From: Diphasiastrum complanatum
Taxonomy: Eukaryota > Streptophyta > Lycopodiopsida > Lycopodiales > Lycopodiaceae
DNA length: 64,000 nt
Reading direction: 5' to 3'
NCBI GenBank assembly: GCA_029204225.1
Contig: CM055095.1
Location: forward strand, 22,636,006 to 22,700,005
The position numbers and the translations under genes are program-made. Shown here one piece after another: positions 44,526 through 55,995 of this stretch (the stretch's first letter is position 1; every line of letters starts with the position of its first letter). The notes below the pieces were generated by a model, which did not search any database, had not been told where the DNA came from, and was given only the letters and a program-made list of their open reading frames with translations.

Positions 44526-44676
44526 TTTAGATTTAGATCTTCCATTCATGCTGAAATCTGAACTAAACTATCGCTCTCATGGGAACGAACCTACGCGTGA
44601 CATCTAACTTCGTCTCTATGATGCTAGATTGACTAGATCTTGGATTCAGGTTAGGCAAGGAAAGAAACCCACTACA
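44526..44676 (+). repeat. Truncated 3' LTR of Athila-1
   Basis: 151 bp matching the last part of the 5' LTR (ttagatttagatcttccat, ctaaactatcgctct, tgatgctagattgactagatcttgg, aaagaaacccactaca). Confidence 0.88.
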
Positions 44677-44681
44677 CTAAC
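44677..44681. repeat. Target-site duplication CTAAC (right) of Athila-1
   Basis: Matches 43202-43206. Confidence 0.85.
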
Positions 44682-44689
44682 ATAAGCTG

Positions 44690-45658
44690 CTGAGTTCCTT
44701 GTTGTCATGTCTTCTGCTCCTCTAGAGCATTATGCTTTGTCTTCAACATAGTTTGACTCTGAAAGTTCGCTTCGATTCTGCTCCTTTTTGTTTCTAGGAT
44801 TCTGATAATAGTCTACTGTTGCATGACCTCGTTCATGACAATGAATGCATTCAATCTTTGGACTTAACTAGCACTTTTCTTCTATGTGACTTTGTCTTTT
44901 GCATCTGTTGCAAACCTTCTTATCACCAGAATTTTTCTATTGTTTTCCAGATTGTTGCTCATTAGTCTTAGACTCATTCTTTCTGGATAACTCCCTCTTA
45001 AACTTAGACTTCTTAGAAGATTTATTCTTCTGAGTAAATAGAGCATTTTCGGAATCACCATTGTCGTCATAGCGTTCACGAGCTTCTACTTCCTCTTTAA
45101 CTCCGTCTATTGCCTTTTGAAGTGTCATTGTCGCATCTTTCGCCAATAAGGTTTGAGTTGTGTGGAATGACCTAGGTAGGGCACGGAGAAAATAACTAAG
45201 CTGCTTTTCCTTAGAAATTGTATTTTCTGCAACAGAATTCTGTAAAGAAATAAACAGATCTTTAATCTTTGGCACGAATGTGTTCAGCTCTTTGTCGTCC
45301 CACTGTAGGTAAGTACTTGGTCTTCCAAGAACATGATTTGATTACGAGATCAAGTCTCATTCTTGGTTTGCAATTCTTCCCATAAATCCTTTGCGTTCGA
45401 AATTGATGTAAGATCTAGCATAATATTGTCATGCACTGAAGACGCAATAATTGCTATAGCTTTGTCATTTTGTAAACTCCATTCTCGCATTTCTTTGTCT
45501 GGAGTAGCTACTGACTTCTCTTCTATTGGTTCTACCCATTGCCATAGACCTTCGCCCTTCAATAAGAGTGAAGGCTTTAATTTCCAAATCAAGTAGTATG
45601 AACCTTCCGGATCCAAGATCGTAGTGATCTTAGCCTGAATATTGATGATCGATGACAT
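44690..45658 (-). pseudogene. Copia-3 gag
   Basis: Minus strand from ATG at 45658: the N-terminal gag has YYLIWKLKPSLLLKGEGLW (about residues 21-39) and LWEELQTKNET, then breaks near 45345. The second part (45275-44937) has the UBN2 words (DLFISLQNSV, KQLSYFLRALPRSFHTTQTLL), then a Lys-rich linker (KSSKKSKFKR). Two knuckle-like Cys clusters follow (CNRCKRQSHIEEKC near 44905 and CIHCHERGHATVDY near 44850). Double knuckles also occur in Copia-4, suggesting a shared lineage. Cut at the left by Athila-1. Confidence 0.8.
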
Positions 45659-45789
45659 CTTCTATTTTTGGATAACCTCCAGATAGCGGCTTGCTGATGG
45701 ATATATCAAGAATGCTAAGAGGGGTGCGAATATACTACTGTATTGACTATGTTCATTCTGATATCACCGTATCAGATTTACTTCAGTAT

Positions 45790-45801
45790 GCTCTGATATC
45801 A
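45790..45801 (-). promoter_or_regulatory. Primer-binding site of Copia-3
   Basis: Minus sense TGATATCAGAGC, one mismatch from the initiator-Met site, one base from the 5' LTR. A second, weaker look-alike (ctgatatcaccgtatcaga) lies at about 45759-45777. Confidence 0.75.
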
Positions 45802-45802
45802 T

Positions 45803-46722
45803 TGTAGGAAAGATAATAATTATTCTTCCACAGAGAACACGATTAAAGTTCGAATAAATCAAACTAATATTAGTGTCTTCAATCGGGATTGTATCTGATC
45901 TATGTACTAATAGAACAGAATTAGTTCTGATTGAATATGTGTGTGGAAATTATGTGCGATAGTAAGAGACAACTTAAGACAATTTAGACAATAAGAAACT
46001 ATTGATCAAAAATGAATTTTTATAACTCTGAATCTGAATCATCAATATACATCTCTTACTGTCTTACCTCACTGTTGTGTCTCTGATTGAATGAGTTAGT
46101 TACAACGAGTAGTGCACATGTATTTATAATGCTACAGGACAGGTCTTTTGGCCTTTCATTTATGTAACAGTAGATCTAACTGTTTATGACAGTTGATATT
46201 CAAATAGAAGTTTCGTTTTCAAGGGTCGAATAATTTTTGTTCGCGAATATTTCATGACAGTCTATCTCTTCGTCTTAGCTTTGTGTTTTGCGAATTGTTC
46301 GCGACAGTTGTCTCTTTGCGACATTTTTGTCTTTCACGAATTGTTTGCGACAGATGACAATTCTTGAGTTTGAAGAAGAAATCTAGAATATTTCATAAAC
46401 TATTCGCGACAAGTGAGTTTGAAGAATAGTCCAAAAGATTTCGCAAATTGTTTGCAACAATTTCGCGACATCTTAGGTTTGAATAAGAAACAAAATATTT
46501 CACAACAAGATTTTGTTTGCGAATCTCTTGAGCTTCAACAAGAAAGCCACGAGCTTCTATAGGTAATTGTTTCGTGAATCTTTCGAGTTGAATGCAAGAC
46601 AAAGTTCACGAATCCTTCGAGGTTGATCACGAATAAAAAAATATTTTGAGTTTGCGTTTGTTTCTCATCCTTTGTCAAGTAAATTGCGCGCTTTGTTAGT
46701 AGAATCAATATTTGTTTGATCA
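45803..46722 (-). repeat. 5' LTR of Copia-3
   Basis: About 920 bp with TG...CA ends in the minus sense. Rich in ttcgcgac / gaattgttcgcgac motifs repeated at about 46235-46480. Confidence 0.78.
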
Positions 46723-46734
46723 ATACACAAATGT

Positions 46735-47350
46735 GTGAACAGTGCCAAGTAAATAAAGCAGAAAGACTCAAAGCAGCTGGTCTGTTACATCCGTTGGAAA
46801 TTCCCAACAAGAAGTGGAAAGTGGAAAAGTATTTCCATGGATTTTGTGGTCGGACTTCCCAAGTCTAGGAAGGGTCATTATGCCATTTGGGTAGTAGTTG
46901 ACATGCTTACCAAGACGGTGCAATTTCTTCCAACAAAAATTATTGTCAAAGCTTCAGAACTTGCACAACTCTTCATTGAAAAGTTGTTCAAGTTGTATGG
47001 TTTGCCGAACGATATTGTTAGTGATTGAAGTTCACTGGCAAGTTCTAGCAGGTGGTCTTTGAAAGACTGGAAACTACTTTAAGTCTATCGTCTACGGATC
47101 ACCCAAAAATTGTTGGTCAAACCGAACGTGTCAACCAGTCAATGGAAGATATGCTTCGCGCATATGTTTCCAGACGACAATCAGATTGGAAAAAGTATCT
47201 CCCAATGGTTGAGTTCGCATACAATAGTATGAAGCATTATGCCACTAGTTTTAGTCATTTTATGTTCTTGTATGGCTTTCAGCCTCGTTCCCCTATCTCT
47301 ATTGGACTCAAAGGTCTCAAGGTTCAAGCTGCAACGAATTTCTTGCATGA
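46735..47350 (+). pseudogene. Gypsy-3: integrase fragment
   Basis: Plus strand: zinc-binding C..C part (CEQCQVNKAERLKAAGLLHP), core start MDFVVGLPKSRKGHYAIWVV at 46837, PTKIIVKASELAQLF, YGLPNDIVSD. Then a deletion removes the RDPKF part, and it continues at 47052 with DHPKIVGQTERVNQSMEDML, VEFAYNS and YGFQPRSPIS to about 47350. It matches the Gypsy-4 integrase at 62222-61650 word by word, so it is the same chromovirus lineage. Confidence 0.85.
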
Positions 47351-47978
47351 TATATGGAATTCATTTTTTCTATTTAGTTCCAAATTAGCATGTCTTAAGA
47401 TTTTGATAAAATTCCTTATGATAGAAATTGGCAAATCTACAAGGATCTCAAATGTATGGATAGATTGGGATTGGATCATCCAATCTATTGTTTTGATGTG
47501 TTATTCAGGTTTCAACAAGTTATTTAGGTGGTCTGATTTGAGATCAACGTGTGGAGAGAAAGATGGATCTTTGAAAGCTTCTGGAGGTCTCAAATCTCAA
47601 TTTTGTGTGTATAGAATTGGCATATGATTGTGTGAAGCTCAAATTGATTATAGTCAAGCTTTATTTGTGAGAGTGTGAGGGCCAAGTTGTGATCACATTA
47701 AGTATCTAGAATAGGGAGGAGTCCATATTTGACTTGGTTAAGATCTTGGTGAATCTCTAGATGTCAATTTCATCCAAATTTTTCAAGCTAGTCAAGATTG
47801 GTGGAAATCTAGGACATAGATTGGCATCAAAACTTAACAAATCCATTCAACTCTAAAAGCTAGAGTATGTGAAAGAGATAAAAACAAGCTAGTCATTTTG
47901 GTTGCTAGGTGTCATCATGAGGTTGGACCTCATTGATTCTCATCACATGTACATACTTTCATGCTTATTGTCAAAAAT
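47351..47978. other. No recognised gene
   Basis: A/T-rich; an open frame continues from the Gypsy-3 integrase to about 47627 but with unrelated sequence. Words such as ggtctcaaatct..ttttgtgtgtatagaattggc do not identify it. Confidence 0.4.
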
Positions 47979-48575
47979 TGTGAACTCCTGCAACTTTTCC
48001 ACGACGCGAAACAAAATGACACGAAGCGAAGGTAAACGGCGAACAATTCGCGAAAATCAATGGACCTCAAAAAACCTAAGACACGAAGCAAAGCAAAACT
48101 CGAAGGTCAAATGATTTCGCGAAAGTCAAACATGCCTCCAGGACCAGAAAGACAAAGACACGACACGAAACGAAAGAAAATCTTTCGCATTGTCAACTGG
48201 CAGCTCAACGAGTGTGGAGCCTTAAACTTCACGCTCAGCCGGAACAGTTAGCAATAACAGAGAGTAACTGATTAGTTGATTAGCATTAACTACTCTTGTA
48301 ATTCTTTGTTTATCTATCTTGTAAAATCCCGACAATGGAGATATAAACTATTTTTCTGGATAAAAAATACACACAGAGAATGTGCGTGAGTAGAGCAGAA
48401 AAGAAAAAGAATAGAAACGAAATAGTTGTGCATGAAAGTCTGCCAACAAGCAGAAAATAGTGAAAGAACAGAGCGTCAGGTCGCCAACAAGCGAGACACT
48501 GACCATCTCGCTCTAAAAATCAAAAGAAATGAAAAATGTTCGTAAATCAAAGGCGAATCAAGCCCGCTCGTGACA
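47979..48575 (+). repeat. 5' LTR of Copia-4
   Basis: About 597 bp, TG...CA. Carries repeated tcgcgaaa.tcaa and acacgaa.cgaaag motifs (48030-48180). The end is fixed by the primer-binding site; the start by the TG only, since no second copy exists here. Confidence 0.6.
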
Positions 48576-48588
48576 TGGTATCAGAGCC
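48576..48588 (+). promoter_or_regulatory. Primer-binding site (initiator Met-tRNA) of Copia-4
   Basis: TGGTATCAGAGCC directly after gctcgtgaca. Confidence 0.92.
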
Positions 48589-48633
48589 ATATCACTACTG
48601 ACATCTGAACAATGATTCTCTAGACGACACAAT

Positions 48634-51600
48634 ATGGCTACAACGATCCACACAAGAGTAGCAATCAGTCTTGATGGTGCAAACTATAGAATCTAGAAAT
48701 TCAAGATCAAAATACTTCTGAAGGGGCAATCATCGTTTCGTCCATCAATGAAGATCTACTCATGCAAATCGAAGACTGCGAAAGCAGCCATGCAACACGA
48801 GAAAGATTAAAACAGAAGTACGAAGTTAGGATTGTAGCTTTAGTGATGCATCTTCACAATAAGCTACAATCCATACGATGGGATGGCAACCAGTTATCAG
48901 CACGTTGAGAACATCAGAACGATCTTTGCTCAACTCGCTGCGTCAGGACATGAGCACCAGGTCCCACCACAACAACTAATGTACTTCATGAAGTCTCTAG
49001 CGATGTCCTATCAGCAGTTGAGAATGCTCATACTGAGTCTACCAGATATGACATTCAACAAAGCCATCAGTCTTGTTGATGATGAGAGACCAATGAGGGA
49101 TGAAGGAGAAGGAAGCAGTGATAAAGAGAAAGCTCTCTTCACAAAAGGAAAGAAGAAGAACAAGAACAAATCCAAATTCGACAAGGCGAAGTCCTCAAAT
49201 CATCAATCTTCTTCTTGTGATCATTGTCACAAAACAGACCATACAACCAACAAATGCTGGATTAATCCAGCAATACCTTGCATGCTCTGCAAGAAGAAGG
49301 AAAACTCTGCATACGATTGTAGATTCAATCCAAAAAGAAAAAACAAAGCTGAAAAGACAAATGTTGCAGAGTCATCCAAGGATGCATATAGAGCTGATGA
49401 AGCCTTCATGATACTCGATGAAGCTTCGACGAGCTGCATCGAACAAGACTACGATGTAGTCATTGATTCATGAGCAACATCACACATCACTTGCAACAAG
49501 TAAATTTTGATCGACTTTAGGAACTTGAAAACAACAGGGCAGTGATTCTAGGTGATGGGAGCAAACAAGATGTTAAAGGCATCGAGACTCTATAGCTTCA
49601 AACATTGTCAGGTCAAGCAGAGCTGCCAGGAGCACTCTACGTGCCTTCCCTCAAAAAAGATTGGCTATCAATATCCAAGATGGCAGATCTTGGAATTCGA
49701 GTTTTATTCGATGGCAATACATGCCACATAATCGAAAAAATGACAAACAAATTGTTGATGGTCGGATGTAGAGAATGAAACCTCTACCAGGCCAAGATAA
49801 TCAGCAACTCTGATAGCATATTAAATGCATCAGAAAATGAAGATCAGCTCTGGCATAGGATAGTGATCTGAACATGAGGAGCCTGTATGACATGTGCAAG
49901 AAAGACATAGTCACATGTTTAAAGATATCAAGACCTGATACTGAGTTCTGCGAAGCCTGTCAGAAAGGCAAACAACATCGAAATCCATTCACACATGAGG
50001 GAAGAAGAGCCAAGGAAGTTCTTGAGCTCGTCCACTTTGATGTCTGTGGACCGATGAAAATGGATTCGCTCTCAGGTTTGAGGTATTTTCTGACGTTCAT
50101 AGATGATTACAACTGGATGACTATGATCTACTACCTAAAGAAGAAATCTGAAGTCTTCGACTCTTTCAAGAAGTTTGTAGCATTTGCAGAGAGACACACC
50201 TTGAAGAAGATTCAGATCATCAGATCTGACAATGGAGGTGAGTACAAGAGCAAAGAATTTTTGAAATTTTGCCAAGAACAAAGGATAGAACATCAATTCA
50301 CTCCTACGTCCACATTGAAGAAACATGATGCTAGTCGAAGGAGCTAGATGCATGATGGCACATGCTTGATTGCCAATTCAATTCTGGATTGAGACAATAG
50401 CTACAGCAGTACACCTGCAGAACAGATCAACAACGACAGCGCTGGAAGATAAAACACCATACGAAATGTGGACAGGTAGAAAGTCTGATCCATCATATGT
50501 ACATGTGTTTGGATGTGCAACATATAAGCAAATTTCAAAAGAAAAAAGAATCAAGCTCGATGACAAATCAGAGCAAATAATCATGGTCGGATACTCGAAC
50601 GGATCATAGGTGTACAGACTCTACGATCCAACCATGAAAAAGGTTATTTCGAGTAGAGATGTGAAGTTCGATGAGTCCACATACCCTGGATTAAGAGACG
50701 AAAGAGGCCATGACATCTTCACACTACTGCCAATTCAAGGGAGAGATCGAGGACAGACGTCAAGTCAGAATGTTGAGCCGCAGACTCCAGAGTAGCAGGA
50801 AGCAGATAATCAGCTTCACGAACAAGAAACGTTCGAGCAGCAACAAAACGAACCTAGAAGGTCAACAAGACACGGAAGACCTCCAGATCGATACGCTGAC
50901 AATCTTCAATGGAGTGAAGACATGCAATACGAGTATTGCAGTTTCACTGAAGAGCCTACAACATATCAAGAAGTTGTTCAGAGTCCAGAGAAAAAATTAT
51001 GGAAGCAGGCGATGTCATAGGAGATCGAGTCAATGAGGCGAAATGAGGCATGAACACTAGAGCCACTGCTAGAAAATAGAAAGATCGTCAACTGCAAATG
51101 GGTGTACAAAAAGAAAATAAAATTAGATGGCATTGTTGGTCATTACAAGGCAAGGCTTGTCGCGAAGGGCTATACACAGAGATATGGTGTTGATTATTTC
51201 GACACATATTTGTCGATGGTCAAGATGATAAGCATACAACTACTCCTTGCATACGCTACACAACACAATCTGAAAATTAATTAGATTGATGTAAAGACAG
51301 CCTTGCTCCACGGGGATCTGAAAGAGGAAATCTTCATGAAGCAGCCTGAAGGATTTGAAGACCCCGACAATCGACCATATGTCTGTCGGCTGCAGAGATG
51401 CATTTATGGTCTAAAGCAGACATCACGAGCTTGGTACAAGAAGCTCGATGGTCTTCTGAAGTCTCTAGACTTCAATCCTACACAACCGGACTGTAATGTC
51501 TACATAAAAAGAGTAGGAAAAGGTTTTGTGATATTGACTATCTTCGTGGATGATTCCCTTATGATAGGTAACTCCTTGATACTAATCGAGGACACGAAGA

Positions 51601-52180
51601 GTCAGATTTCTGAGAATTATGAAATCACATATACGGGAGAAGCAATAAAATGCCTTGGGCCGGAGATCAGAAGAGATCGAATAAAGGGCAAAATGCACTT
51701 GAGTCAGTTAGAATATGCCAAAAAGGGGTGAAGTAGTACCACATGATGGACTGCAAATAAAAGGCCACACCAATGATAGCTGGAGCCAAGCTGACAAAGC
51801 AGGATTGCCCAAAAACAGAAGAAGAAGAACATAAAATGGCAGGTATACCATACCAAAACCTAATCGATAGTATGATGTATCTTGCAATTTGTACTAGACT
51901 TGATCTAGCTTTCTTTATTTATGCTTTAAGCCAATTTTCTTCCAATTCTGGCATGGCACATTGGCAAATGGCAGAATGAATCCTACAATATCTGAAGGGT
52001 ACCCAAAATATGGGATTAACCTACAGAGCAGAAAACAAAAGAAAAGGATTTGAGCTGCACCACTATAGTAATGCAAGCTGAGTGAGCTGCAAAGATGACA
52101 GCAAGTCTGTAACTGGAGGATGTTCAATAGTGTGCGGAGCACCAATCAGCTGGATATGCAAAAAGCAAATCTTGGTAGCT
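48634..52180 (+). pseudogene. Copia-4 gag-pol pseudogene
   Basis: Gag starts MATTIHTRVAISLDGANYR with WKFKI, broken, then a 196-codon open stretch from 48883 (LAASGHEHQVPPQQLMYFMKSL). That stretch has two Cys clusters, CDHCHKTDHTTNKC and CMLCKKKENSAYDC. Protease reads VVIDS-stop-ATSHIT: the glycine codon is TGA at 49471-49473. Integrase: CEACQKGKQHR, VHFDVCGPM, FLTFIDDYNWMT, SDNGGEYKSKEF (49925-50280), VFGCATYKQI. RT from about 51100: KARLVAKGYTQRYGVDYFDT, CIYGLKQTSRAWY, and FVDD near 51546. RNase H words TRLDLAF, SW-CKKQ up to about 52170, then cut. Stops and shifts occur throughout, but RT motifs are largely intact. Confidence 0.9.
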
Positions 52181-54120
52181 CAAAAAACTATCCCACCAAT
52201 TTGGTTGGTCACCAAATGCGGGTAGCTTATCCAAATCTTTGTTTGTCTCTATCTTTGAAGTCTTAAATTCTACTACCCATCCAACCCTCAAGGACTCATG
52301 CGGATGTTGTCGTAGACATGCTTGGATTTGGTCCTCGATGGTGATCGACTTGTAAAATAATGGCCTGGTCCTTGAAGTAGATGGACCTGTATCCGTGGCC
52401 TGAGGTTCAGTAACTTTTTGAACATCTCCCCCGTGATCCACTCCTATATCAAATTCTCCCCGATCTTGTTGTCGATGCGAGAACTGAGGCATATCTGGAA
52501 TTGGAATCTGGGGGGCTGATTCAAGGACCTGAGTGGCTGCCTTCTCATAATCTTTGATTATCATCTTTGCCTTGGCCAACTCGGTCGATGCTGTGCATTT
52601 AAACTTATTAAACCGATCATGGAAATCAGCAAGTGAGGTGCGATAAGTTTCAACTTCTTGAACAAGTAACTGATCTCCTCTTTTCCAATAAAAGAAACAA
52701 CCAAGTAGTGTAAACCAACAAAAGTAAAAATGCTAAGATCTTGGATCATACTAGGGTGTCAAAATGTTTTCCATCCAAGTGTTCCAAAATAACTGCTACG
52801 TAGGACAATATCTCTTTCACTTTGTATGGTCCTTCACCTGTAAACTTCAATTTCCCTTTGATCAGCTTGGTTTTATACATCAAGGCTAGATGACTTTCCT
52901 TCAGATATTTTTTGTGTAAGCGACGATTGTGCCATGTCTTGCAACGGGCTTTCTCTACTGCTAATGCATGTACTGCCATCAATTTGGTTTCGCATAGTTT
53001 ATGCAAAGCCTCATGACGCACTTGTAAGGATTTTGAATCATCTCATTGTTCCGTTGCTGCTATGTGTAAAGATAGTACTATAAACTTAACCGACATAACT
53101 ACATCTTGACTATGAACCAGTTGAAATAATGTCTGATTCATACTAACTTGGTAAGCGGTTCTGAATGCCCATAAAGCTGCATGAAGTTTGTGTTCCCAAT
53201 CAAAACGACTTGCTTCAACCATTTTTGTCATAATGTTGCAGAGAATCTTATTGGAAGATTCAGCTTGTCCACTATATTATCCCTCGAATAATGTGGAGTA
53301 CTAAACCGATGTATAACAAAAAAGTCATCCAACAAACACTTTATTGTTTCGTTGACAAATTGCGTTTCCCAATCACTTACTACCTCGATAGGACATCCAA
53401 ATCTAACAATGATATGCTCATTCATGAACTTAGTCATAGACTTAGCATTGGCAACTCTAACTAGTTTTCTCTCGACCCACTTGGTCATATAATCCGTTGC
53501 TACAATGATATATTTGGCTTGAGACTCTTGTCGCAGGATGAATAGGACCAACATAGTCAAGTCCCCATTTCTCGAATGGTGCTTGCGATAGAACCGGATG
53601 CAAAGGTTCATAATTCTGCTTCATAGGACACCTTGCTCGTTGACATACATCACATGACTGAATATAGTTTTCGATATCCTTATGAAATGTCGGACACCAA
53701 CACCCTGATTATAAAAGTTTTCAAATAGTGATATCTGTTGAAAAATGTCCATCTCCCATCCTATCATGTGAGAACATGATTAGGTCAGGTATTTTGTGAG
53801 ACAACACACATCTTCTCTAAATATCATCCATTCTCCATCGATACAATTGGCCGGCAATCAATTGATAAGGTTGTGTCTTAAGAATCAATTGTTTCTTTTG
53901 TACTTTTGTCAGAGAGTCGTTAGGTTGGCCTAACATCAAATATTCAACAATATTTGCTGCCCACTCAGGTACTGCTTCAACATAAAACAACCCGACATAT
54001 AGTTTTCTTTGGATTCCGTTAAATATTGAGCAAGTTACAAAGTTTTGAAGTTGGCAAATTTTTTTTGTAAACTTGTCAAAAACTAGAAACTTCCAATTTT
54101 TTTTTTCTGTCATGTTTGCA
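52181..54120 (-). pseudogene. Athila/Tat-like Gypsy pol fragment: integrase plus a downstream ORF
   Basis: Minus strand, right to left: an RNase H-integrase linker (54113-53817, WAANIVEYLMLGQ, LIAGQLYRW), an HHCC zinc region (CQRARC, about 53640), and a core with QAPFEKWGLDYVGPI, ATDYMTKWVE and EVVSDWETQF (53590-53370; the last Asp of the catalytic triad context is weak). Then WEHKLHAALWAFRTAYQ (about 53190) and the C-terminal domain KFTGEGPYKVKEIL (about 52840). Downstream of the integrase stop, 52690-52124 stays mostly open with a helical, charged ORF (LADFHDRFNKFKCTASTELA, then PDMPQFSHRQQ and PHESLRVGWVVEFKTS). I do not recognise it. Cut at the left by Copia-4. Confidence 0.8.
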
Positions 54121-54479
54121 CTCCGACCTTCAGTTCTCTATAATTCAATATGAATAAATAAGTTGTAGAGCATTGAAAGGGCTTTCTGGAGATATAAATT
54201 TTTTCTCATTTCGTTAACTATTGAGGAAGTTACAAATTTTTGAGAATGTCAAAATAATAATAATTCTGTAACCTTGTCATTAGCTTCAACAATGTCATTG
54301 CTAGCATTTGCACCTATCTACAAGGATCAAAATCAACAAGCATTATCTTGGGATCCTTTTTTGGACGGTGTCGATTACCCATTTGTCAATGAACAAGGTT
54401 ATCATGAATGGCCACCGGACCCATATGGTTGTTATTGAACATTTGCATTCAAGCGCCGAGGTTGCCCACCACCAATTTT
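54121..54479. other. Internal sequence of an Athila element before its 3' LTR
   Basis: Mostly noncoding. The last part (54290-54470) has an open 72-codon plus frame. It ends in the polypurine tract before the LTR at 54492. Confidence 0.4.
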
Positions 54480-54491
54480 GGTGGGGGATAT
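54480..54491 (+). promoter_or_regulatory. Polypurine tract of Athila-2
   Basis: ggtgggggata directly before the LTR start TGTTGGAGGG. Confidence 0.7.
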
Positions 54492-55177
54492 TGTTGGAGG
54501 GTTTGCGGATTCCAAGACAACCCTAACCATAGTTAATAAGTGAGAGGGATTTGGCACCCTACGTGTGTAAGTCCAACCTGATGATCGCATAGTTAATTGA
54601 TTAGTCAGAAGTTAATAAAAGGACTTTAGGCCTTTTTGTGGGACTTTTATTGTCGCAAGGCATAATAGTCAAGCTAGTGAATAAAAAAGACTTCCCCCAA
54701 TTTTTGAATTTCAAATAATAAGAGAGGTGGAGATTGGCCAATCGGATTTGAGGCCAAAGCCCTAAAATCCACTATATATAGTGGTGGATTCGAGTTATTC
54801 TGCACATTCACTCTTCATTTCAATAAAGCATGTGGATCCTCTTTCAAATGGATATGGAATGTCCTTGCTCTTCTTATTTCTTTCTCTATCTCTCATGTTT
54901 TCTTTGGATTTGCTAATTGTTGGAGTTTATCTTGTGAGAGAGAAAGAGAGAGATAGAAGAATAAGATCTATCATTGTTGAGTAGTGCTAGTATTAGTGGA
55001 TAGTAGTGTTAATGGTTAGTGTTAGATGTGGACCACAAGCATGTGCTTGATTATGAACTATGCTATCGCTCTCATGAGAACGAATCTCCGCATGACAACT
55101 GGTTAATCCTCTTCTTCTCCTTTGATGCTTGAGTGCTTGGATCTAGGGTTGAAAGTGGATAGGAAATACCCGCTACA
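54492..55177 (+). repeat. 3' LTR of Athila-2
   Basis: 686 bp, TGTTGGAGGG...CCGCTACA, homologous to the Athila-1 LTR (43207-43959) over its whole length with many substitutions. The preceding purine tract and absence of a primer-binding site after it mark it as a 3' LTR. Confidence 0.82.
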
Positions 55178-55179
55178 CA

Positions 55180-55445
55180 AGCCTCATTTGTTGTTGTGGC
55201 CCTATCCAACTCCATGACGAACTCATCGGACACATTCATCTTGATGATGTGTAGAGCAATTTTTGTCTTCTTGTCATATTTGATTCATTTTTGTGCTTGA
55301 GAAAGCTTTTCTTCACGTATGATACAATGTCCATCAGATACTAAACAACCAAAAATAATTCCATCCTTACCTTCCGTATAGAATAGTTAGAAGATGTCAA
55401 TCTATCACTTAGCTTGTATACATTATTGCCATGATAGCTAGATTG
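55180..55445 (-). pseudogene. Copia gag fragment, related to the gag of the gag-only element
   Basis: Minus strand: LTSSNYSIRKVRMELF, a stop, YLMDIV, then a well-kept IALHIIKMNVSDEFVMELDR. This is parallel to STNYSTWKVRMESLLELNELMDIV and ALHIIKMNVTNELLKEVGK in the 22389-25529 ORF. Cut at the left by the Athila-2 LTR. Confidence 0.75.
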
Positions 55446-55995
55446 AGTAGATTTAGATCAAACTTGATCAAATCGTGATGACATGCACAAACCCTAATCT
55501 TGTGTTTTCAAAAGCACATGATAAGTGTTAGGGATTATGTACATAATGTTTCATATTGTATATTAGAAAGATGAATATGCAACCCTTCTACTCACTTGGC
55601 AATTTCATGAAGATTGTCAACGAAACTATATAGCAATGTTGATACAAATAACTGCCAAATGAAATCCGATTTCAAGTAGACTTATACAGATAATACATAG
55701 CTCAACTACTTCATTAGGAATAGGAAAAATGAAGGATCATGTCCCATTCAAGATGAATCCCATTATAACAAAGTGTTGATGCCCTTGTATGAGAGAAATG
55801 CACCAAAATTGTCTTCCTTGCCTTACAAAGTTCTGTTGAATTCCATATGAACACAGTGGTTATTCTTGATATTTGTTAAACTCTGTCATCCAATATGAGC
55901 TCACTGGGATACAATCAATAACTTAGAGTCTATTTCCCATTCGATAAAAATTCTATACCAAGAATTTCTTATATTCTATACACACAACTTTTACT
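55446..55995. other. A/T-rich sequence, no gene
   Basis: No ORF or repeat that I can name. It joins the Gypsy-internal repeat at about 56000. Confidence 0.4.

Larger units (their letters stand above)
43207..44676 (+). mobile_element. Athila-1: 1.47-kb mini LTR element with one full and one truncated LTR
   Basis: Begins with a full LTR (43207-43959, TGTTGGAGGG...CACTACA), then an Asp-tRNA-type primer-binding site as in Athila/Tat Gypsy elements, a short leader, a 120-codon ORF and an LTR end fragment (about 44526-44676). CTAAC flanks it on both sides, so the whole thing is one insertion. The internal region and the U3 part of the 3' LTR are missing. Inserted into Copia-3 between its gag and protease. 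Confidence 0.85.
41996..46722 (-). mobile_element. Copia-3: minus-strand Copia element, internally deleted and split by an Athila-type insertion
   Basis: 5' LTR at 45803-46722 (minus sense TGATCAAACAA...TTTCCTACA, about 920 bp), with a primer-binding site beside it. The 3' LTR at left (about 41996-42290) is truncated at its far end. Between them are gag (45658-44700), then the Athila-1 insertion (43207-44676), protease, a bit of integrase N-terminus and RNase H. Most of integrase and all RT are deleted. LTR copies share tttcgcgacatcttaggttt, gagcttcaacaagaaag, acgaatccttcgaggttgatca, and gctttgttagtagaatcaa. Confidence 0.82.
47979..52180 (+). mobile_element. Copia-4: Copia element truncated at its 3' end
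   Basis: 5' LTR 47979-48575 (TGTGAACTCC...GCTCGTGACA), primer-binding site 48576, gag-pol from 48634 to about 52180. There the RNase H is cut and minus-strand Athila-type pol follows. No 3' LTR was found in the window. Confidence 0.82.
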
